A DNA stretch of 64,000 nt from [Clostridium] leptum DSM 753 (GTDB lineage Bacteria > Bacillota > Clostridia > Oscillospirales > Acutalibacteraceae): the NCBI GenBank assembly GCA_000154345.1, contig DS480349.1:124001-188000 (forward strand), in the 5' to 3' direction. The translations under genes and the position numbers were made by a program. Shown piece by piece: positions 26,597-34,342 of the stretch. The stretch's first letter is position 1, and each line of letters starts with the position of its first letter. The notes under the pieces are model-generated. The model was not told where the DNA came from. It made no database searches and saw only the letters and a program-made list of their open reading frames with translations.

Positions 26597-27060
26597 TTTA
26601 TTCGGAAGAATACAAGGAGCATATCGAATACACATTTGCCGCTTTTTGTAAAGTCGTTCTCCATAATGCGGCAATGACCGCTTACCGTGACTTCGGACGG
26701 AAACAGAAACGGGAAGTATCACTTGAATACTTGATGTCTGAAACGTCGTTTGAACCGTTTACAACGGACACTTATTTTGAGCAATACGACCAACCGACTG
26801 TCTTTGTTGCAAAAGGGGAAAAAACTGTTGTCGCAAGTAAGCGGTTAGCCGACGCACTATCAAAATTGACCGAGCAAAGACGCAATGTTTTGTTTCTGTA
26901 CTTTTTCTTCGGTTATACCGACACTCAAATTGGAAAAGAGTATGGAAGAAGCAGAAGTACCGCAAATTACTGGAAATTAGCGGCATTAAAACAGCTACGA
27001 AAAGAAATGGAGAGATTAAAAGATGAGGAACAAGAAGCTGATACCTTTTGGAGTCATTGA
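26593..27060 (+). CDS. Sigma-70 family RNA polymerase sigma factor (conjugative-element type)
   Basis: This is a 155-residue small sigma factor. The C-terminal region 4 helix-turn-helix reads LTEQRRNVLFLYFFFGYTDTQIGKEYGRSRSTANYWKLAALKQL (residues 97-140). The N-terminal part (YKEHIEYTFAAFCKVVLHNAAMTAYRDFGRK) resembles the element-borne sigma-like Orf7 proteins of Tn916 and related elements, which activate transfer or excision genes. Its start at 26593 overlaps the end of the broken upstream ORF. It overlaps the next gene by 38 bp. The usual downstream xis and int genes are missing, so its targets here may be gone. Confidence 0.85.
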   Translation: MIYSEEYKEHIEYTFAAFCKVVLHNAAMTAYRDFGRKQKREVSLEYLMSETSFEPFTTDTYFEQYDQPTVFVAKGEKTVVASKRLADALSKLTEQRRNVLFLYFFFGYTDTQIGKEYGRSRSTANYWKLAALKQLRKEMERLKDEEQEADTFWSH

Positions 27061-27226
27061 AAAGGCAGTCGCCGGAGAGCCGGAAGCGATTGACATAGTT
27101 TTAAAACATTATATCCCACGCATTAAGTATCTGTCCAAATACCAAGGACATATCAATGATGATATTCAAGAACGTTTGAAAGCACAGCTTATTAAAGCTA
27201 TCCTGCAATTCCATTTTGGCAGGTAG
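27023..27226 (+). CDS. Element helix-turn-helix protein (Tn916 Orf8-like)
   Basis: The 67-residue protein has the pattern PFGVIEKAVAGEPEAIDIVLKHYIPRIKYLSKYQGHINDDIQERLKAQLIKAILQF, which is the HTH_16 family that pairs with element sigma factors. It overlaps the sigma gene by 38 bp in another frame, the same configuration as in Tn916-like elements. It may act as a sigma region-2-like or regulatory partner. In intact elements xis-int follow; here the next 400 bp are non-coding. Confidence 0.8.
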   Translation: MRNKKLIPFGVIEKAVAGEPEAIDIVLKHYIPRIKYLSKYQGHINDDIQERLKAQLIKAILQFHFGR

Positions 27227-27248
27227 CAAGTAGCAAAGCCAGAGAAAG

Positions 27249-27290
27249 CCGTCAAGGATAAACTTCGCACTTCGCGTCCTTGACGGTTTT
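27249..27290 (+). terminator. Terminator after the sigma/HTH pair
   Basis: CCGTCAAGGA (27249-27258) and TCCTTGACGG (27277-27286) enclose a smaller CGAAGTGCG-like loop and are followed by TTTT. Confidence 0.8.
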
Positions 27291-27566
27291 CCCCGTCCTT
27301 GCTATGTGGCAGCCAAGAGCGAAATCGGATAGACCGCTTGCGCGCCTATAATTCATTATGCGATGTTATGCAGTAGAGGTTAATTTTTCCTTAATTTATG
27401 CGGTTTATAGGACGTTATAGCAGCAAGGTAAGGGGTTTCTACTCATACCCTTAAAAAGGGCACTCTACTGCGTAACACTTTATATTTGCAAGGTCATAAA
27501 AACAGAACTAGAAAATACAGTATATCCTTGAAGATAAAACACACTATCCTATCATTTTACATAACA
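27291..27566. other. AT-rich non-coding junction with spaced inverted repeat
   Basis: No gene is seen. GTTATGCAGTAGA (27365-27377) and TCTACTGCGTAAC (27464-27476) are inverted copies with one mismatch, 86 bp apart, with further small repeats between them (CCCTT...AAGGG at 27447-27460). The place, just beyond the sigma/HTH genes where element ends and recombination sites usually lie, makes an old element end or attachment region plausible. Confidence 0.35.
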
Positions 27567-27569
27567 TAG

Positions 27570-27610
27570 AAAAAATAGATAAGAAACCGTTAGGCTTCTT
27601 ATCTATTTTT
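27570..27610. terminator. Terminator of the DUF4365 operon
   Basis: AAAAATAGATAAGAA (27571-27585) and its perfect complement (27596-27610) form a long stem with T-runs on both strands, 20 bp beyond the minus-strand stop at 27631. Confidence 0.8.
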
Positions 27611-27630
27611 ACGATTTCTAAATTGATTTG

Positions 27631-28764
27631 TTATTCATTCTGATGAATTGGAGAAAAACTTGTAACATTATTCATCACCCAATATCTTTCACTCATATCT
27701 AGTTCACCAGATACGGAAACCTCCAGACCATCTCTATGTGCGTTACAAGCTATACGATATTGCTCATCTGACAATACAATAGTTACTGTACGCGATGCAC
27801 CTTCAAAAGTAGTATACAATCTAATTGTTTTTAAATCTCTATCATTATCAATTTTTTTTGATAGAGAACGAATAATTCCAGTAAGACTGACATCTTGAAT
27901 AGCAATCTTATCACGGTAAATTTTTGCCAATTCATCAATGACAAGAAAATGATTTGTACGCATTTCAATTTGTTCAATCTGGCCGGTTTGTCTTGTTAGC
28001 GAAGATGCATAACGGATTGTTGTAGTAACTTTATCTGTATCTGAAACAGGACGCATTTTTAGAAATGCATCACACATATTTGCAGTAATACCATTTTCAA
28101 ATGCCGTTTCCGCCATTTCAGTCAATTGACGTTGATTGTTCACAATTGCGTCTACTTGACTAATAGCCGTTCCTATCCTTTCAATAACTTTATGCTCAAA
28201 GGGAGTTGGAATGTCGCATCCTTCTAACACTATTTGTTCATTATTTTCGTCAACTACTTGAATATCGACGTTCAAAATAAAACTTCCTTTTTCCGTTTGA
28301 GCCAACTTAAATTTATTGAGTAACGCTTTAGAATAATCTGTTGTTCGATAACATATAGGACGGGCAGATTGTTCTGCACACACTGAATATAAAATAAGGT
28401 TCTTTAATCCTTCTACACAGTCTGCTGCATACTCAAGTGGAATTTTTCCATCCTCGGTTATCTCAGAAATAACTCGAAACTCTAAACGGTCAATAAAAGT
28501 GGTAGTTATATCTTTTACAATATCATTTGCGGGACGATTTTCTTTTTTTTGTAGTAGACCAATTACATCTCTCAAAATAGGATAAAAGTCTTCAAATTCT
28601 TCACTTGCGGGTATAGCCAATGTTTTTTGACGATTATTTTTACTAGTATAAACCATCATGTTTCGATTGGCAAAATTATAATTTCTTATCCAACCATTAA
28701 ACTGCAAGTATCTATCAATAGAGGACGCGGTTATGTTGTAAAAACTATATATAAAATCTTTCAT
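27631..28764 (-). CDS. Unrecognised 377-residue partner of a DUF4365 protein
   Basis: I do not recognise this family. The protein is soluble and mixed alpha/beta. It opens MKDFIYSFYNITASSIDRYLQ, has a helical middle (residues 170-260) with two candidate DNA- or protein-contacting helices, and ends in a beta-rich tail with GLEVSVSGELDMSERYWVMNNVTSFSPI that looks like a small barrel (OB-like) fold. No Walker, nuclease or HTH motif is evident. Its ATG overlaps the DUF4365 stop by 4 bp, so the two are made together and probably act together. Codon use and base content are far more AT-rich than the flanks. A possible sensor, specificity or effector subunit of a defence-type module. Confidence 0.7.
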   Translation of the reverse strand: MKDFIYSFYNITASSIDRYLQFNGWIRNYNFANRNMMVYTSKNNRQKTLAIPASEEFEDFYPILRDVIGLLQKKENRPANDIVKDITTTFIDRLEFRVISEITEDGKIPLEYAADCVEGLKNLILYSVCAEQSARPICYRTTDYSKALLNKFKLAQTEKGSFILNVDIQVVDENNEQIVLEGCDIPTPFEHKVIERIGTAISQVDAIVNNQRQLTEMAETAFENGITANMCDAFLKMRPVSDTDKVTTTIRYASSLTRQTGQIEQIEMRTNHFLVIDELAKIYRDKIAIQDVSLTGIIRSLSKKIDNDRDLKTIRLYTTFEGASRTVTIVLSDEQYRIACNAHRDGLEVSVSGELDMSERYWVMNNVTSFSPIHQNE

Positions 28765-29270
28765 AACGCTACACCCTCTTTCACTTTTTGCATTAACTCA
28801 ATAAGTACTTCTGGTGTCAATTGTTGTGTCAATGGAATTTCAATTACCACTCGCTCTTTGTTTTCGACTTCTGGATACCCCTGTAACGAACACCACCAAG
28901 CACATTTTCGCAGCAAAGTTTCATTATCGTTAACTGTTAACCACATATCTTTGTCGCGTGGCATCGAATAAACGATTAAAATTCTCGGAGTTCCTACATG
29001 GGTTTTAATCAACTTATGATAATTTTTAACCTCTAAGCTGTATTTTATAACTCCCTTTTTAGGCAATGCATTGACAGTGGCTTTTAGTTGGAAATCTATT
29101 CCAAATCCTGTTTCGCCATATTCCTTAGTCTCCACATCATATTCTATATCCTTAAATGTACCATCTAGGCCATAATCCAGTGACGAATTCGCCACTGTCA
29201 TACCAACACGAGCTGCAAGCGCATTTACATATGCTTTACTGATAAGTTCTTTTGTATGGGCTTCCGTCAC
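28761..29270 (-). CDS. DUF4365 domain protein, PD-(D/E)xK nuclease-like
   Basis: The 169-residue protein fits DUF4365. After a helix (ELISKAYVNALAARVGM) comes LDYGLDGTFKDIE with D32 and D36, then FGIDFQLKATVN with the Q61-x-K63 pair, then KYSLEVKNYHKLI with E80-x-K82. An Asp followed by Q/E-x-K on neighbouring strands is the active-site pattern of restriction-like (PD-(D/E)xK, Mrr-like) nucleases; catalysis is inferred, not shown. GTG is the start, 8 bp after AAAGGTGG, and a consensus-like promoter lies upstream. It heads a two-gene operon with an unknown 377-residue protein, at the edge of a mobile segment. Confidence 0.75.
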   Translation of the reverse strand: MTEAHTKELISKAYVNALAARVGMTVANSSLDYGLDGTFKDIEYDVETKEYGETGFGIDFQLKATVNALPKKGVIKYSLEVKNYHKLIKTHVGTPRILIVYSMPRDKDMWLTVNDNETLLRKCAWWCSLQGYPEVENKERVVIEIPLTQQLTPEVLIELMQKVKEGVAL

Positions 29271-29290
29271 AAAATCACCACCTTTTTGTT

Positions 29291-29319
29291 ATTATACAAT
29301 ATTTGGACGATTTGCTCAA
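29291..29319 (-). promoter_or_regulatory. Promoter of the DUF4365 operon
   Basis: On the minus strand TTGAGC (29314-29319), 17 bp and TATAAT (29291-29296), with the start codon 20 bp downstream, so the leader is very short. Confidence 0.75.
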
Positions 29320-29389
29320 CAAAATGTCAGAAACAAATCAGCAAATAGCTTTAAAATTTAGTGCGTAATGCATGATATATAATCTGAAA

Positions 29390-29422
29390 TAGACGTATCA
29401 CATTAAAAATGTGATACGTCTA
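29390..29422. repeat. Perfect 15-bp inverted repeat with 3-nt loop
   Basis: TAGACGTATCACATT (29390-29404), AAA, then the exact complement (29408-29422). There is no T-run after it on either strand, so it is not a typical terminator. It stands 70 bp upstream of the DUF4365 promoter and near the right edge of the foreign segment. Candidate roles are an element end, a protein-binding site or an operator. Confidence 0.8.
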
Positions 29423-29536
29423 CTAGCACCTGTTTGTCAGTCGTTAAGTTAGTTTGTTTTTAGAACTTCCTTATCGGCGTTTATCTAAACCTCGCAGTTC
29501 TTCTTTTTTCTCTTCCGCCTTTTTACAAATTATGTG

Positions 29537-29833
29537 TTACTCGAGGAAAAAAACCTGCTCTGGCTTTTCCTGGAACATGGTCATGATAGGCTCCATAGAG
29601 ATATCCCATCTGGCCACGACTTCGCTCTCCGCCTGTACCTTCAGGGCGTGCTCCAGGCCTTTTTCACATTCGTAATAACCGAACAGATCATTGCCGTCGC
29701 ACCAAATGGTGTAATTGCATACGCCGGCTTCCTTTAATACCTCGACCATCTCAGGCCAAATGGTATCATGCCGCCGAATATATTCTTCCTTCATGCCCTC
29801 TTTGATGACCGCCCGCCAAGTGTATTTTTCCAT
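29537..29833 (-). CDS. rhaM: L-rhamnose mutarotase
   Basis: The 98-residue protein matches the RhaM/YiiL family throughout: YTWRAVIKEGMKEEYIRRHDTIWPEMVEVLKEAG, then CNYTIWCDGNDLFGYYECE, then VVARWDISMEPIM. The family anomerises L-rhamnose (dimeric ferredoxin-like fold), and H22 of the RRHDTIWPE motif corresponds to the catalytic His. AAGGAGG stands upstream of the ATG. It is the only recognisable rhamnose gene here, but FucO and a sugar isomerase/kinase/aldolase set lie on the other side of the foreign segment, so it may be a displaced part of a deoxysugar pathway. Confidence 0.92.
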   Translation of the reverse strand: MEKYTWRAVIKEGMKEEYIRRHDTIWPEMVEVLKEAGVCNYTIWCDGNDLFGYYECEKGLEHALKVQAESEVVARWDISMEPIMTMFQEKPEQVFFLE

Positions 29834-29935
29834 ACTTAGACCTCCTTGTTTTTAATCATTCTGTTACTTATTAACGTAGCACGCTAGAAAATCACCGTCA
29901 ATAATTGTTTTCTCTTTCACAAACGGGGACAAAGG

Positions 29936-30103
29936 TTAGGGCTTTTTGCAGAACTCCGGAAAAAAGGAATCGGGGTTCTTTTTAAACTGTTCTACCAAAT
30001 CCGGTTCCTTTTCCTCGGTCTTTTCCTTTTGCAGCCGCATCCAAGCGGGAATTTGATTTTGACTGGGCTTTTTACAGTCATAAATATGAGTGCGAAGCTC
30101 CAT
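29936..30103 (-). CDS. Small hypothetical protein, 55 residues
   Basis: A complete ORF with AGGAGG 6 bp upstream of ATG 30103 and TAA at 29936-29938. The product, beginning MELRTHIYDCKKPSQNQIP, is charged, helical and has Cys residues at 10 and near 52. The strong ribosome site and clean frame support a real gene. It lies divergent from ldh and downstream of nothing obvious. No family recognised. Confidence 0.6.
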   Translation of the reverse strand: MELRTHIYDCKKPSQNQIPAWMRLQKEKTEEKEPDLVEQFKKNPDSFFPEFCKKP

Positions 30104-30253
30104 AACGATCCTCCTTATCCGTTGATGTTATCCGGGCTCACTTTACACTATATTCATGAAAAAAGAGAAGAGTGCGGCCTATTGACGGAAAATCATAAGA
30201 AAAGGATAACCGGGACGGCTTGTGAAAATACTAAACAAAAAGGAGGCTTATTC

Positions 30254-31207
30254 ATGAGGTTTGTAAATCGAAAGGTGGCGTTGGTGGGAACCGGGCTGGT
30301 TGGCATGAGCTACGCTTACGCGCTGCTCAATCAAAGTGTGTGCGATGAGCTGGCGCTAATCGATATCGACCAGCAGCGCGCTCAAGGAGAAGCGATGGAC
30401 TTAAATCATGGACTGGCTTTTTCCGGCTCCAATATGAAAATCTATGCCGGCGGCTACCAGGATTGCTCCGATGCGGATATTGTAGCCGTATGTGCCGGTG
30501 TGGCGCAAAAGCCGGGAGAATCCAGGATCGATCTGCTGCAAAGGAACACGGAAGTATTTCAGTCCATTGTCGGGCCGGTCGTGGCTTCCGGATTTAAGGG
30601 GATTTTCCTAGTCGCCACCAATCCAGTAGATGTGATGGCTCATGTGACGCAAGCGCTGTCCGGCTTTGACGACCATCGTGTGTTGGGAACCGGCACAGCT
30701 CTGGATACCGCCCGCCTGAGGTACCTTCTGGGAGAATATTTTTCCGTAGACCCGCGAAACGTTCACGCATATGTCATGGGCGAACACGGAGATAGTGAGT
30801 TTGTGCCCTGGTCCCAGGCTATGGTTGCCACCAAGCCGATTTTGGATATTTTCCGCAGCCGTGGGGTAACGGATTATCAGAAGGATTTGGACCATATCAG
30901 CGAAGAAGTGAGAAACGCAGCGCAAAAGATTATTTCCGCGAAAAAGTCCACTTACTATGGAATCGGAATGGCGATGGTCAGGATTACCCGGGCAATTCTA
31001 GGCGACGATCACAGTGTTTTGACGGTTTCCTCAATGCTTCACGGGGAGTACGGGGAACGAGACGTATACGCCGGAACCCCTTGTATCGTCAGCCGGGACG
31101 GAGTGAAACGGACGGTAGAGCTTACCTTAACCCCGGAGGAACGAGAAAAGCTTCATGACTCCTGTGAACTGCTGCGGTCCGTGTACCGGGACATCCGGGG
31201 CGTCTAA
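30254..31207 (+). CDS. ldh: L-lactate dehydrogenase
   Basis: The 317-residue NAD-dependent dehydrogenase has KVALVGTGLVGMSYAYAL (Rossmann GxGxxG) at residues 7-24, VAVCAGVAQKPGESRIDLLQRN with the mobile loop, ATNPVDVM, and the proton-relay His178 in VMGEHGDSE. It reduces pyruvate to L-lactate, a main fermentation sink in an anaerobe that also has pyruvate formate-lyase. The start at 30254 follows AAAAAGGAGG; the longer upstream frame overlaps the divergent small gene and is rejected. A terminator follows. Confidence 0.95.
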   Translation: MRFVNRKVALVGTGLVGMSYAYALLNQSVCDELALIDIDQQRAQGEAMDLNHGLAFSGSNMKIYAGGYQDCSDADIVAVCAGVAQKPGESRIDLLQRNTEVFQSIVGPVVASGFKGIFLVATNPVDVMAHVTQALSGFDDHRVLGTGTALDTARLRYLLGEYFSVDPRNVHAYVMGEHGDSEFVPWSQAMVATKPILDIFRSRGVTDYQKDLDHISEEVRNAAQKIISAKKSTYYGIGMAMVRITRAILGDDHSVLTVSSMLHGEYGERDVYAGTPCIVSRDGVKRTVELTLTPEEREKLHDSCELLRSVYRDIRGV

Positions 31208-31299
31208 TGAAAATTTTGAAACCTCCTCCTTTTCATAGCGGAAATATGAAAGGAATTTTGGTTGTAAAAATAAAAAACGGAACCAGTCATCTTCTCCCA

Positions 31300-31332
31300 A
31301 AACGGTACAGCCGTCAGGCTGTACCGTTTTTT
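31300..31332 (+). terminator. Terminator of ldh
   Basis: AAACGGTACAGCC and its complement GGCTGTACCGTTT around a GTCA loop, followed by T residues. Confidence 0.85.
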
Positions 31333-31334
31333 GA

Positions 31335-31640
31335 CTGTCATTCGAAAACTCCCGGCAGAGCCGGCGGAGACACCCGCTGAAAAGCTTTCGCAATATACAT
31401 TGGGCGAAAGAGGGGTGTAAACAGCAATCTTCGATGACAGCCAAGCCGCCGTTAGGATGGCGGCTCCCGTTTATGGACCGCGGGGCAAGCGGTGTAAGAT
31501 AAGGAAATTTCAATGGCCTTAAGGAGCTTGCCGTCAATAGGGCGTTATAGAGTCTAAGCAAAATACCGTCTTACCGGTGGTTATGACTATTCGCCGAAAA
31601 TTACTTTCCCTTGGGAGACATATTGTGTTATGAATTAGGA
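31335..31640 (+). other. Non-coding region with several strong hairpins, candidate structured RNA
   Basis: Between ldh and the deacetylase gene I see nested stems: ACACCC (31370-31375) with GGGTGT (31413-31418) enclosing CTTTCGC (31385-31391) with GCGAAAG (31404-31410); GCCGCC (31445-31450) with GGCGGC (31459-31464); and GGCAAGC (31484-31490) with GCTTGCC (31526-31532) enclosing TAAGG with CCTTA. No known riboswitch signature was recognised. It contains a 14-codon ORF (31513-31557) after AAGGAAA. It may be an RNA gene or the leader of the next gene. Confidence 0.4.
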
Positions 31641-31696
31641 TAAGAATGGTAGTGGAAATTAATAACGGCAGAATTTGTGCAAGGTGGTGCGTCAGC

Positions 31697-32509
31697 ATGT
31701 ATGTGGTCATAAAGGGGAAGAAGCTGATTGGAGCTGCGCTGTGCCTGATTATTGTGGCAGCGGCTGTGATCAGTTGGATCGGTTTTTCCAATCGGGACGA
31801 TGGGGCAGTGGAGGCTGCGGCATCCAACGATAATTGGGGCTTGTCCTTCCAGGAGGAGGGGAAAACCCCGGTCGGCAACGCTACGCCAGAGTTTTTGAAG
31901 CAGTATAACGCCTATTTCTGCGGGAACAGTGAGGATAAAAAAATTTATTTGACCTTCGACTGCGGATATGAAAACGGGTACACGCCGGCAATCCTGGATG
32001 CGCTGGAAAAGCATAACGTAAAAGCCGCTTTTTTCGTAGTGGGCAATTATCTGGAGACCAGCCCTGACTTAGTGAAGCGAATGGTGGAGGAGGGACATAT
32101 TGTGGGAAATCATACCTACCATCATCCTGATATGTCGCAAATTTCAGATCCAGCCTCCTTTCAGGAGGAAATTACCAGCTTGGAGAAAAAGTATCAGGAA
32201 ATTACAGGACTTGAGATGCAAAAATTTTACCGTCCTCCTCAGGGAAAATACAGCGAAAGCAACCTGAAAATGGCCCAGGAATTAGGTTATCAGACGGTTT
32301 TCTGGAGCCTCGCGTATGTGGATTGGTACGTAGATCAGCAGCCTACGCAGGAGGAGGCCTATGCTAAGCTGCTGCCGAGAATCCATCCGGGAGCGGTGGT
32401 TCTGCTGCACAGCACATCAAAAACCAATGCGGAAATCCTAGATGACCTGTTGACCAAGTGGGAGCAGGAAGGATATACCTTTGGTACTCTTAATGAGCTT
32501 TGCGGATAA
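31697..32509 (+). CDS. Polysaccharide deacetylase, PdaA-like
   Basis: The 270-residue protein has one N-terminal membrane anchor (residues 7-26, KKLIGAALCLIIVAAAVISW) and an extracytoplasmic NodB domain: LTFDCGYENGYT (catalytic Asp and metal Asp), NHTYHHPD (the H-x3-H metal pair), RPPQGKYSES and VLLHST (second catalytic His). The motifs fit PdaA-type N-acetylmuramic acid deacetylases that help make spore cortex muramic lactam, or related peptidoglycan deacetylases. Start 31697 is set by AAGGTGG. A terminator follows. Confidence 0.87.
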   Translation: MYVVIKGKKLIGAALCLIIVAAAVISWIGFSNRDDGAVEAAASNDNWGLSFQEEGKTPVGNATPEFLKQYNAYFCGNSEDKKIYLTFDCGYENGYTPAILDALEKHNVKAAFFVVGNYLETSPDLVKRMVEEGHIVGNHTYHHPDMSQISDPASFQEEITSLEKKYQEITGLEMQKFYRPPQGKYSESNLKMAQELGYQTVFWSLAYVDWYVDQQPTQEEAYAKLLPRIHPGAVVLLHSTSKTNAEILDDLLTKWEQEGYTFGTLNELCG

Positions 32510-32555
32510 AACGGAGGAGCATGGGGAAAGAAAAACAGCTTAAACATGAGAATAC

Positions 32556-32602
32556 AGGGATGCGGGGAAAATGCTGGACGTTTCCCCCGCATCCCTATTT
32601 TT
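32556..32602 (+). terminator. Terminator of the deacetylase gene
   Basis: AGGGATGCGGGGAAA (32556-32570) pairs with TTTCCCCCGCATCCCT (32581-32596), with one bulged C, and is followed by ATTTTT. Confidence 0.82.
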
Positions 32603-32752
32603 CAGATGGAGCTTGTGAAAGTTAACTATAAATTCCAGGCTTTTTGACCGATATTCTTCGCTTGTTTTGCATGTGTGAATAATATTTCAATATCTTGTTT
32701 GTTTTTACAGGAATTTGTTAAATAGAACGTGAAAAATCTGTATACTTAACAC

Positions 32753-32781
32753 TTGTTTTCTTGACAGCGATTCAGTATAAT
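32753..32781 (+). promoter_or_regulatory. Promoter of the amino-acid ABC operon
   Basis: TTGTTT (32753-32758), 17 bp and TATAAT (32776-32781). A second TTGACA at 32761 is too close to the -10 to be its partner. Confidence 0.6.
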
Positions 32782-32815
32782 AAAATGAGAAATTTCGAGG
32801 AGGCACTATGAAATT

Positions 32816-33586
32816 ATGAAAATGAAAAAAATTCTGGCCGCGGCGATGGCTGCGGCACTGTTGACCGGAACCCTTGCGATGGGCGGCTGTTCTTCTGACA
32901 GCGGAAAGCTGGTCATGGTTACTGAAGCCGGCTTTGCCCCCTATGAGTATTACGACGGTGAAGCGGTTGTCGGCGTAGACGTGGACATTGCCAAGGAAAT
33001 CGCCGCCGCGATGGGCAAGGAGCTGGAGGTCCGCGACATCGCTTTTGATTCTCTGATTAATGAGGTTCAGTCTGGCAAGGCTGATTTTGCCGCTGCTGGG
33101 CTGTCCGTTACCCCTGAGCGCGAGGAGCAGGTGGATTTCACCATTAATTACGCTACCTCTAAGCAGGTTATCGTTGTTCGCCAGGACAACACCGAGATCA
33201 CCGGACCGGATGACGTGAACGGCAAAACAGTTTCCGTTCAGCTGGGCACCGTAGCCGATACGGCGGTTTCCGACAAAGAGGATTATCCGGACTGCACCGT
33301 GATCCAGCAGAAGAAATACCTGGCTGCCGCGGAGGATGTGAAATCCGGAAAAGCCGATTGCTTGGTCATGGACGAGCTTCCTGCCCAAGAACTGGTAAAG
33401 GCGAATCCTGAATTGAAGATTCTGGATGAGGAACTGTTTACCGACGTTTACAGCATGGCTGTCCAAAAGGGCAACACCGAACTGCTGGATAAAATCAACG
33501 AGGTGCTCCAGAAGCTGATGGACGAGGGCAAGATTGAAGAATTTACCATGAATCATATTGCCGCGTCTGGAGAAGCGGCGGAATAA
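32816..33586 (+). CDS. Polar amino-acid ABC transporter substrate-binding lipoprotein
   Basis: The 256-residue lipoprotein has a signal peptide KMKKILAAAMAAALLTGTLAM with lipobox MGGC placing the lipidated Cys near residue 25. The SBP_bac_3 domain follows: VTEAGFAPYEYYDGEAVVGVDVDIAKEIAAAMG at its start and FAAAGLSVTPEREEQVDFTINY as the ligand-binding loop. It captures a polar amino acid (glutamine, histidine, arginine or cystine class) outside the membrane. It is followed 21 bp later by the permease gene and then the ATPase, a complete importer. A three-codon ORF (MKL, 32808-32819) overlaps its start, just after GGAGG. Confidence 0.92.
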   Translation: MKMKKILAAAMAAALLTGTLAMGGCSSDSGKLVMVTEAGFAPYEYYDGEAVVGVDVDIAKEIAAAMGKELEVRDIAFDSLINEVQSGKADFAAAGLSVTPEREEQVDFTINYATSKQVIVVRQDNTEITGPDDVNGKTVSVQLGTVADTAVSDKEDYPDCTVIQQKKYLAAAEDVKSGKADCLVMDELPAQELVKANPELKILDEELFTDVYSMAVQKGNTELLDKINEVLQKLMDEGKIEEFTMNHIAASGEAAE

Positions 33587-33607
33587 AGGAAAGGACGGGC
33601 TGCCATT

Positions 33608-34342
33608 TTGGATTGGCTTTCTCAAATCGGACAGTGGTTTGTCTCCGCCTGGAATTGGATTGCGGATTCGGTGTATAAATCCATTGTCGCGGATAATCGA
33701 TATGTCTTTTATTTGACAGGCTTAGGAAATACCCTGTTGATTTCTTTAATGGCAGTGGTAATCGGTATTACTCTGGGCGTTTTGATTGCGGTCGTGGTAA
33801 ACGCCGCCAAGGCCAATCCACGGCTCAATTGGGCAAAAAAAATCTGTAGCCTTTATGTTACGGTTATCCGGGGAACTCCTGTGGTTCTCCAGCTGATGAT
33901 CATTTACTACATAATTTTCCGGTCTGTGCAGATCCCGCAGATTGTGGTCGGCGGTTTGGCTTTCGGCTTAAATTCGGCCGCTTATATTTCTGAGATCATC
34001 CGCAGTGGAATCGAGTCTATCGACCGGGGACAAATGGAGGCCGCCCGCTCTCTTGGTTTAAGCAGGGGAAAGGCGATGCGTCTGATTATTCTGCCTCAGG
34101 CGGTCAAAAATATTTTGCCTGCCCTGGGCAATGAGTTTGTCACGCTGGTCAAGGAAACGTCTGTGGCTGGTTATATTGGTTTGAGAGATCTGACCAAGGC
34201 GTCCGATATCGTGGCTTCCCGCACCTATGATTACTTCGTCCCATTGATTTTGGCGGCTTGCGTCTATTTGGTGATCGTTTTGGGCTTAACCAAGCTGGTT
34301 CGTATGTTCGAGAGGAGGCTGGCGCAAAGTGATTACCGTTAA
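33608..34342 (+). CDS. Amino-acid ABC transporter permease (HisM/GlnP type)
   Basis: This 244-residue membrane protein has about five helices and the conserved EAA loop [34 protein letters not shown] (residues 143-177), the site that contacts the ATPase. [16 protein letters not shown] is typical of His/Glu/Gln permeases. A TTG start at 33608 is used, with AAGGAC upstream. The gene overlaps the ATPase gene by 14 bp, so all three subunits are co-expressed. Confidence 0.92.
   Translation: MDWLSQIGQWFVSAWNWIADSVYKSIVADNRYVFYLTGLGNTLLISLMAVVIGITLGVLIAVVVNAAKANPRLNWAKKICSLYVTVIRGTPVVLQLMIIYYIIFRSVQIPQIVVGGLAFGLNSAAYISEIIRSGIESIDRGQMEAARSLGLSRGKAMRLIILPQAVKNILPALGNEFVTLVKETSVAGYIGLRDLTKASDIVASRTYDYFVPLILAACVYLVIVLGLTKLVRMFERRLAQSDYR

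Noticed and set aside
32808..32819. Three-codon ORF (MKL) just before the amino-acid binding protein
   Set aside because: Probably chance: it uses the same ribosome site and overlaps the real start; noted only as a possible coupling device.
32705..33625. 306-residue minus-strand ORF
   Set aside because: Antisense shadow of the amino-acid binding protein gene; composition is that of a reversed codon pattern.
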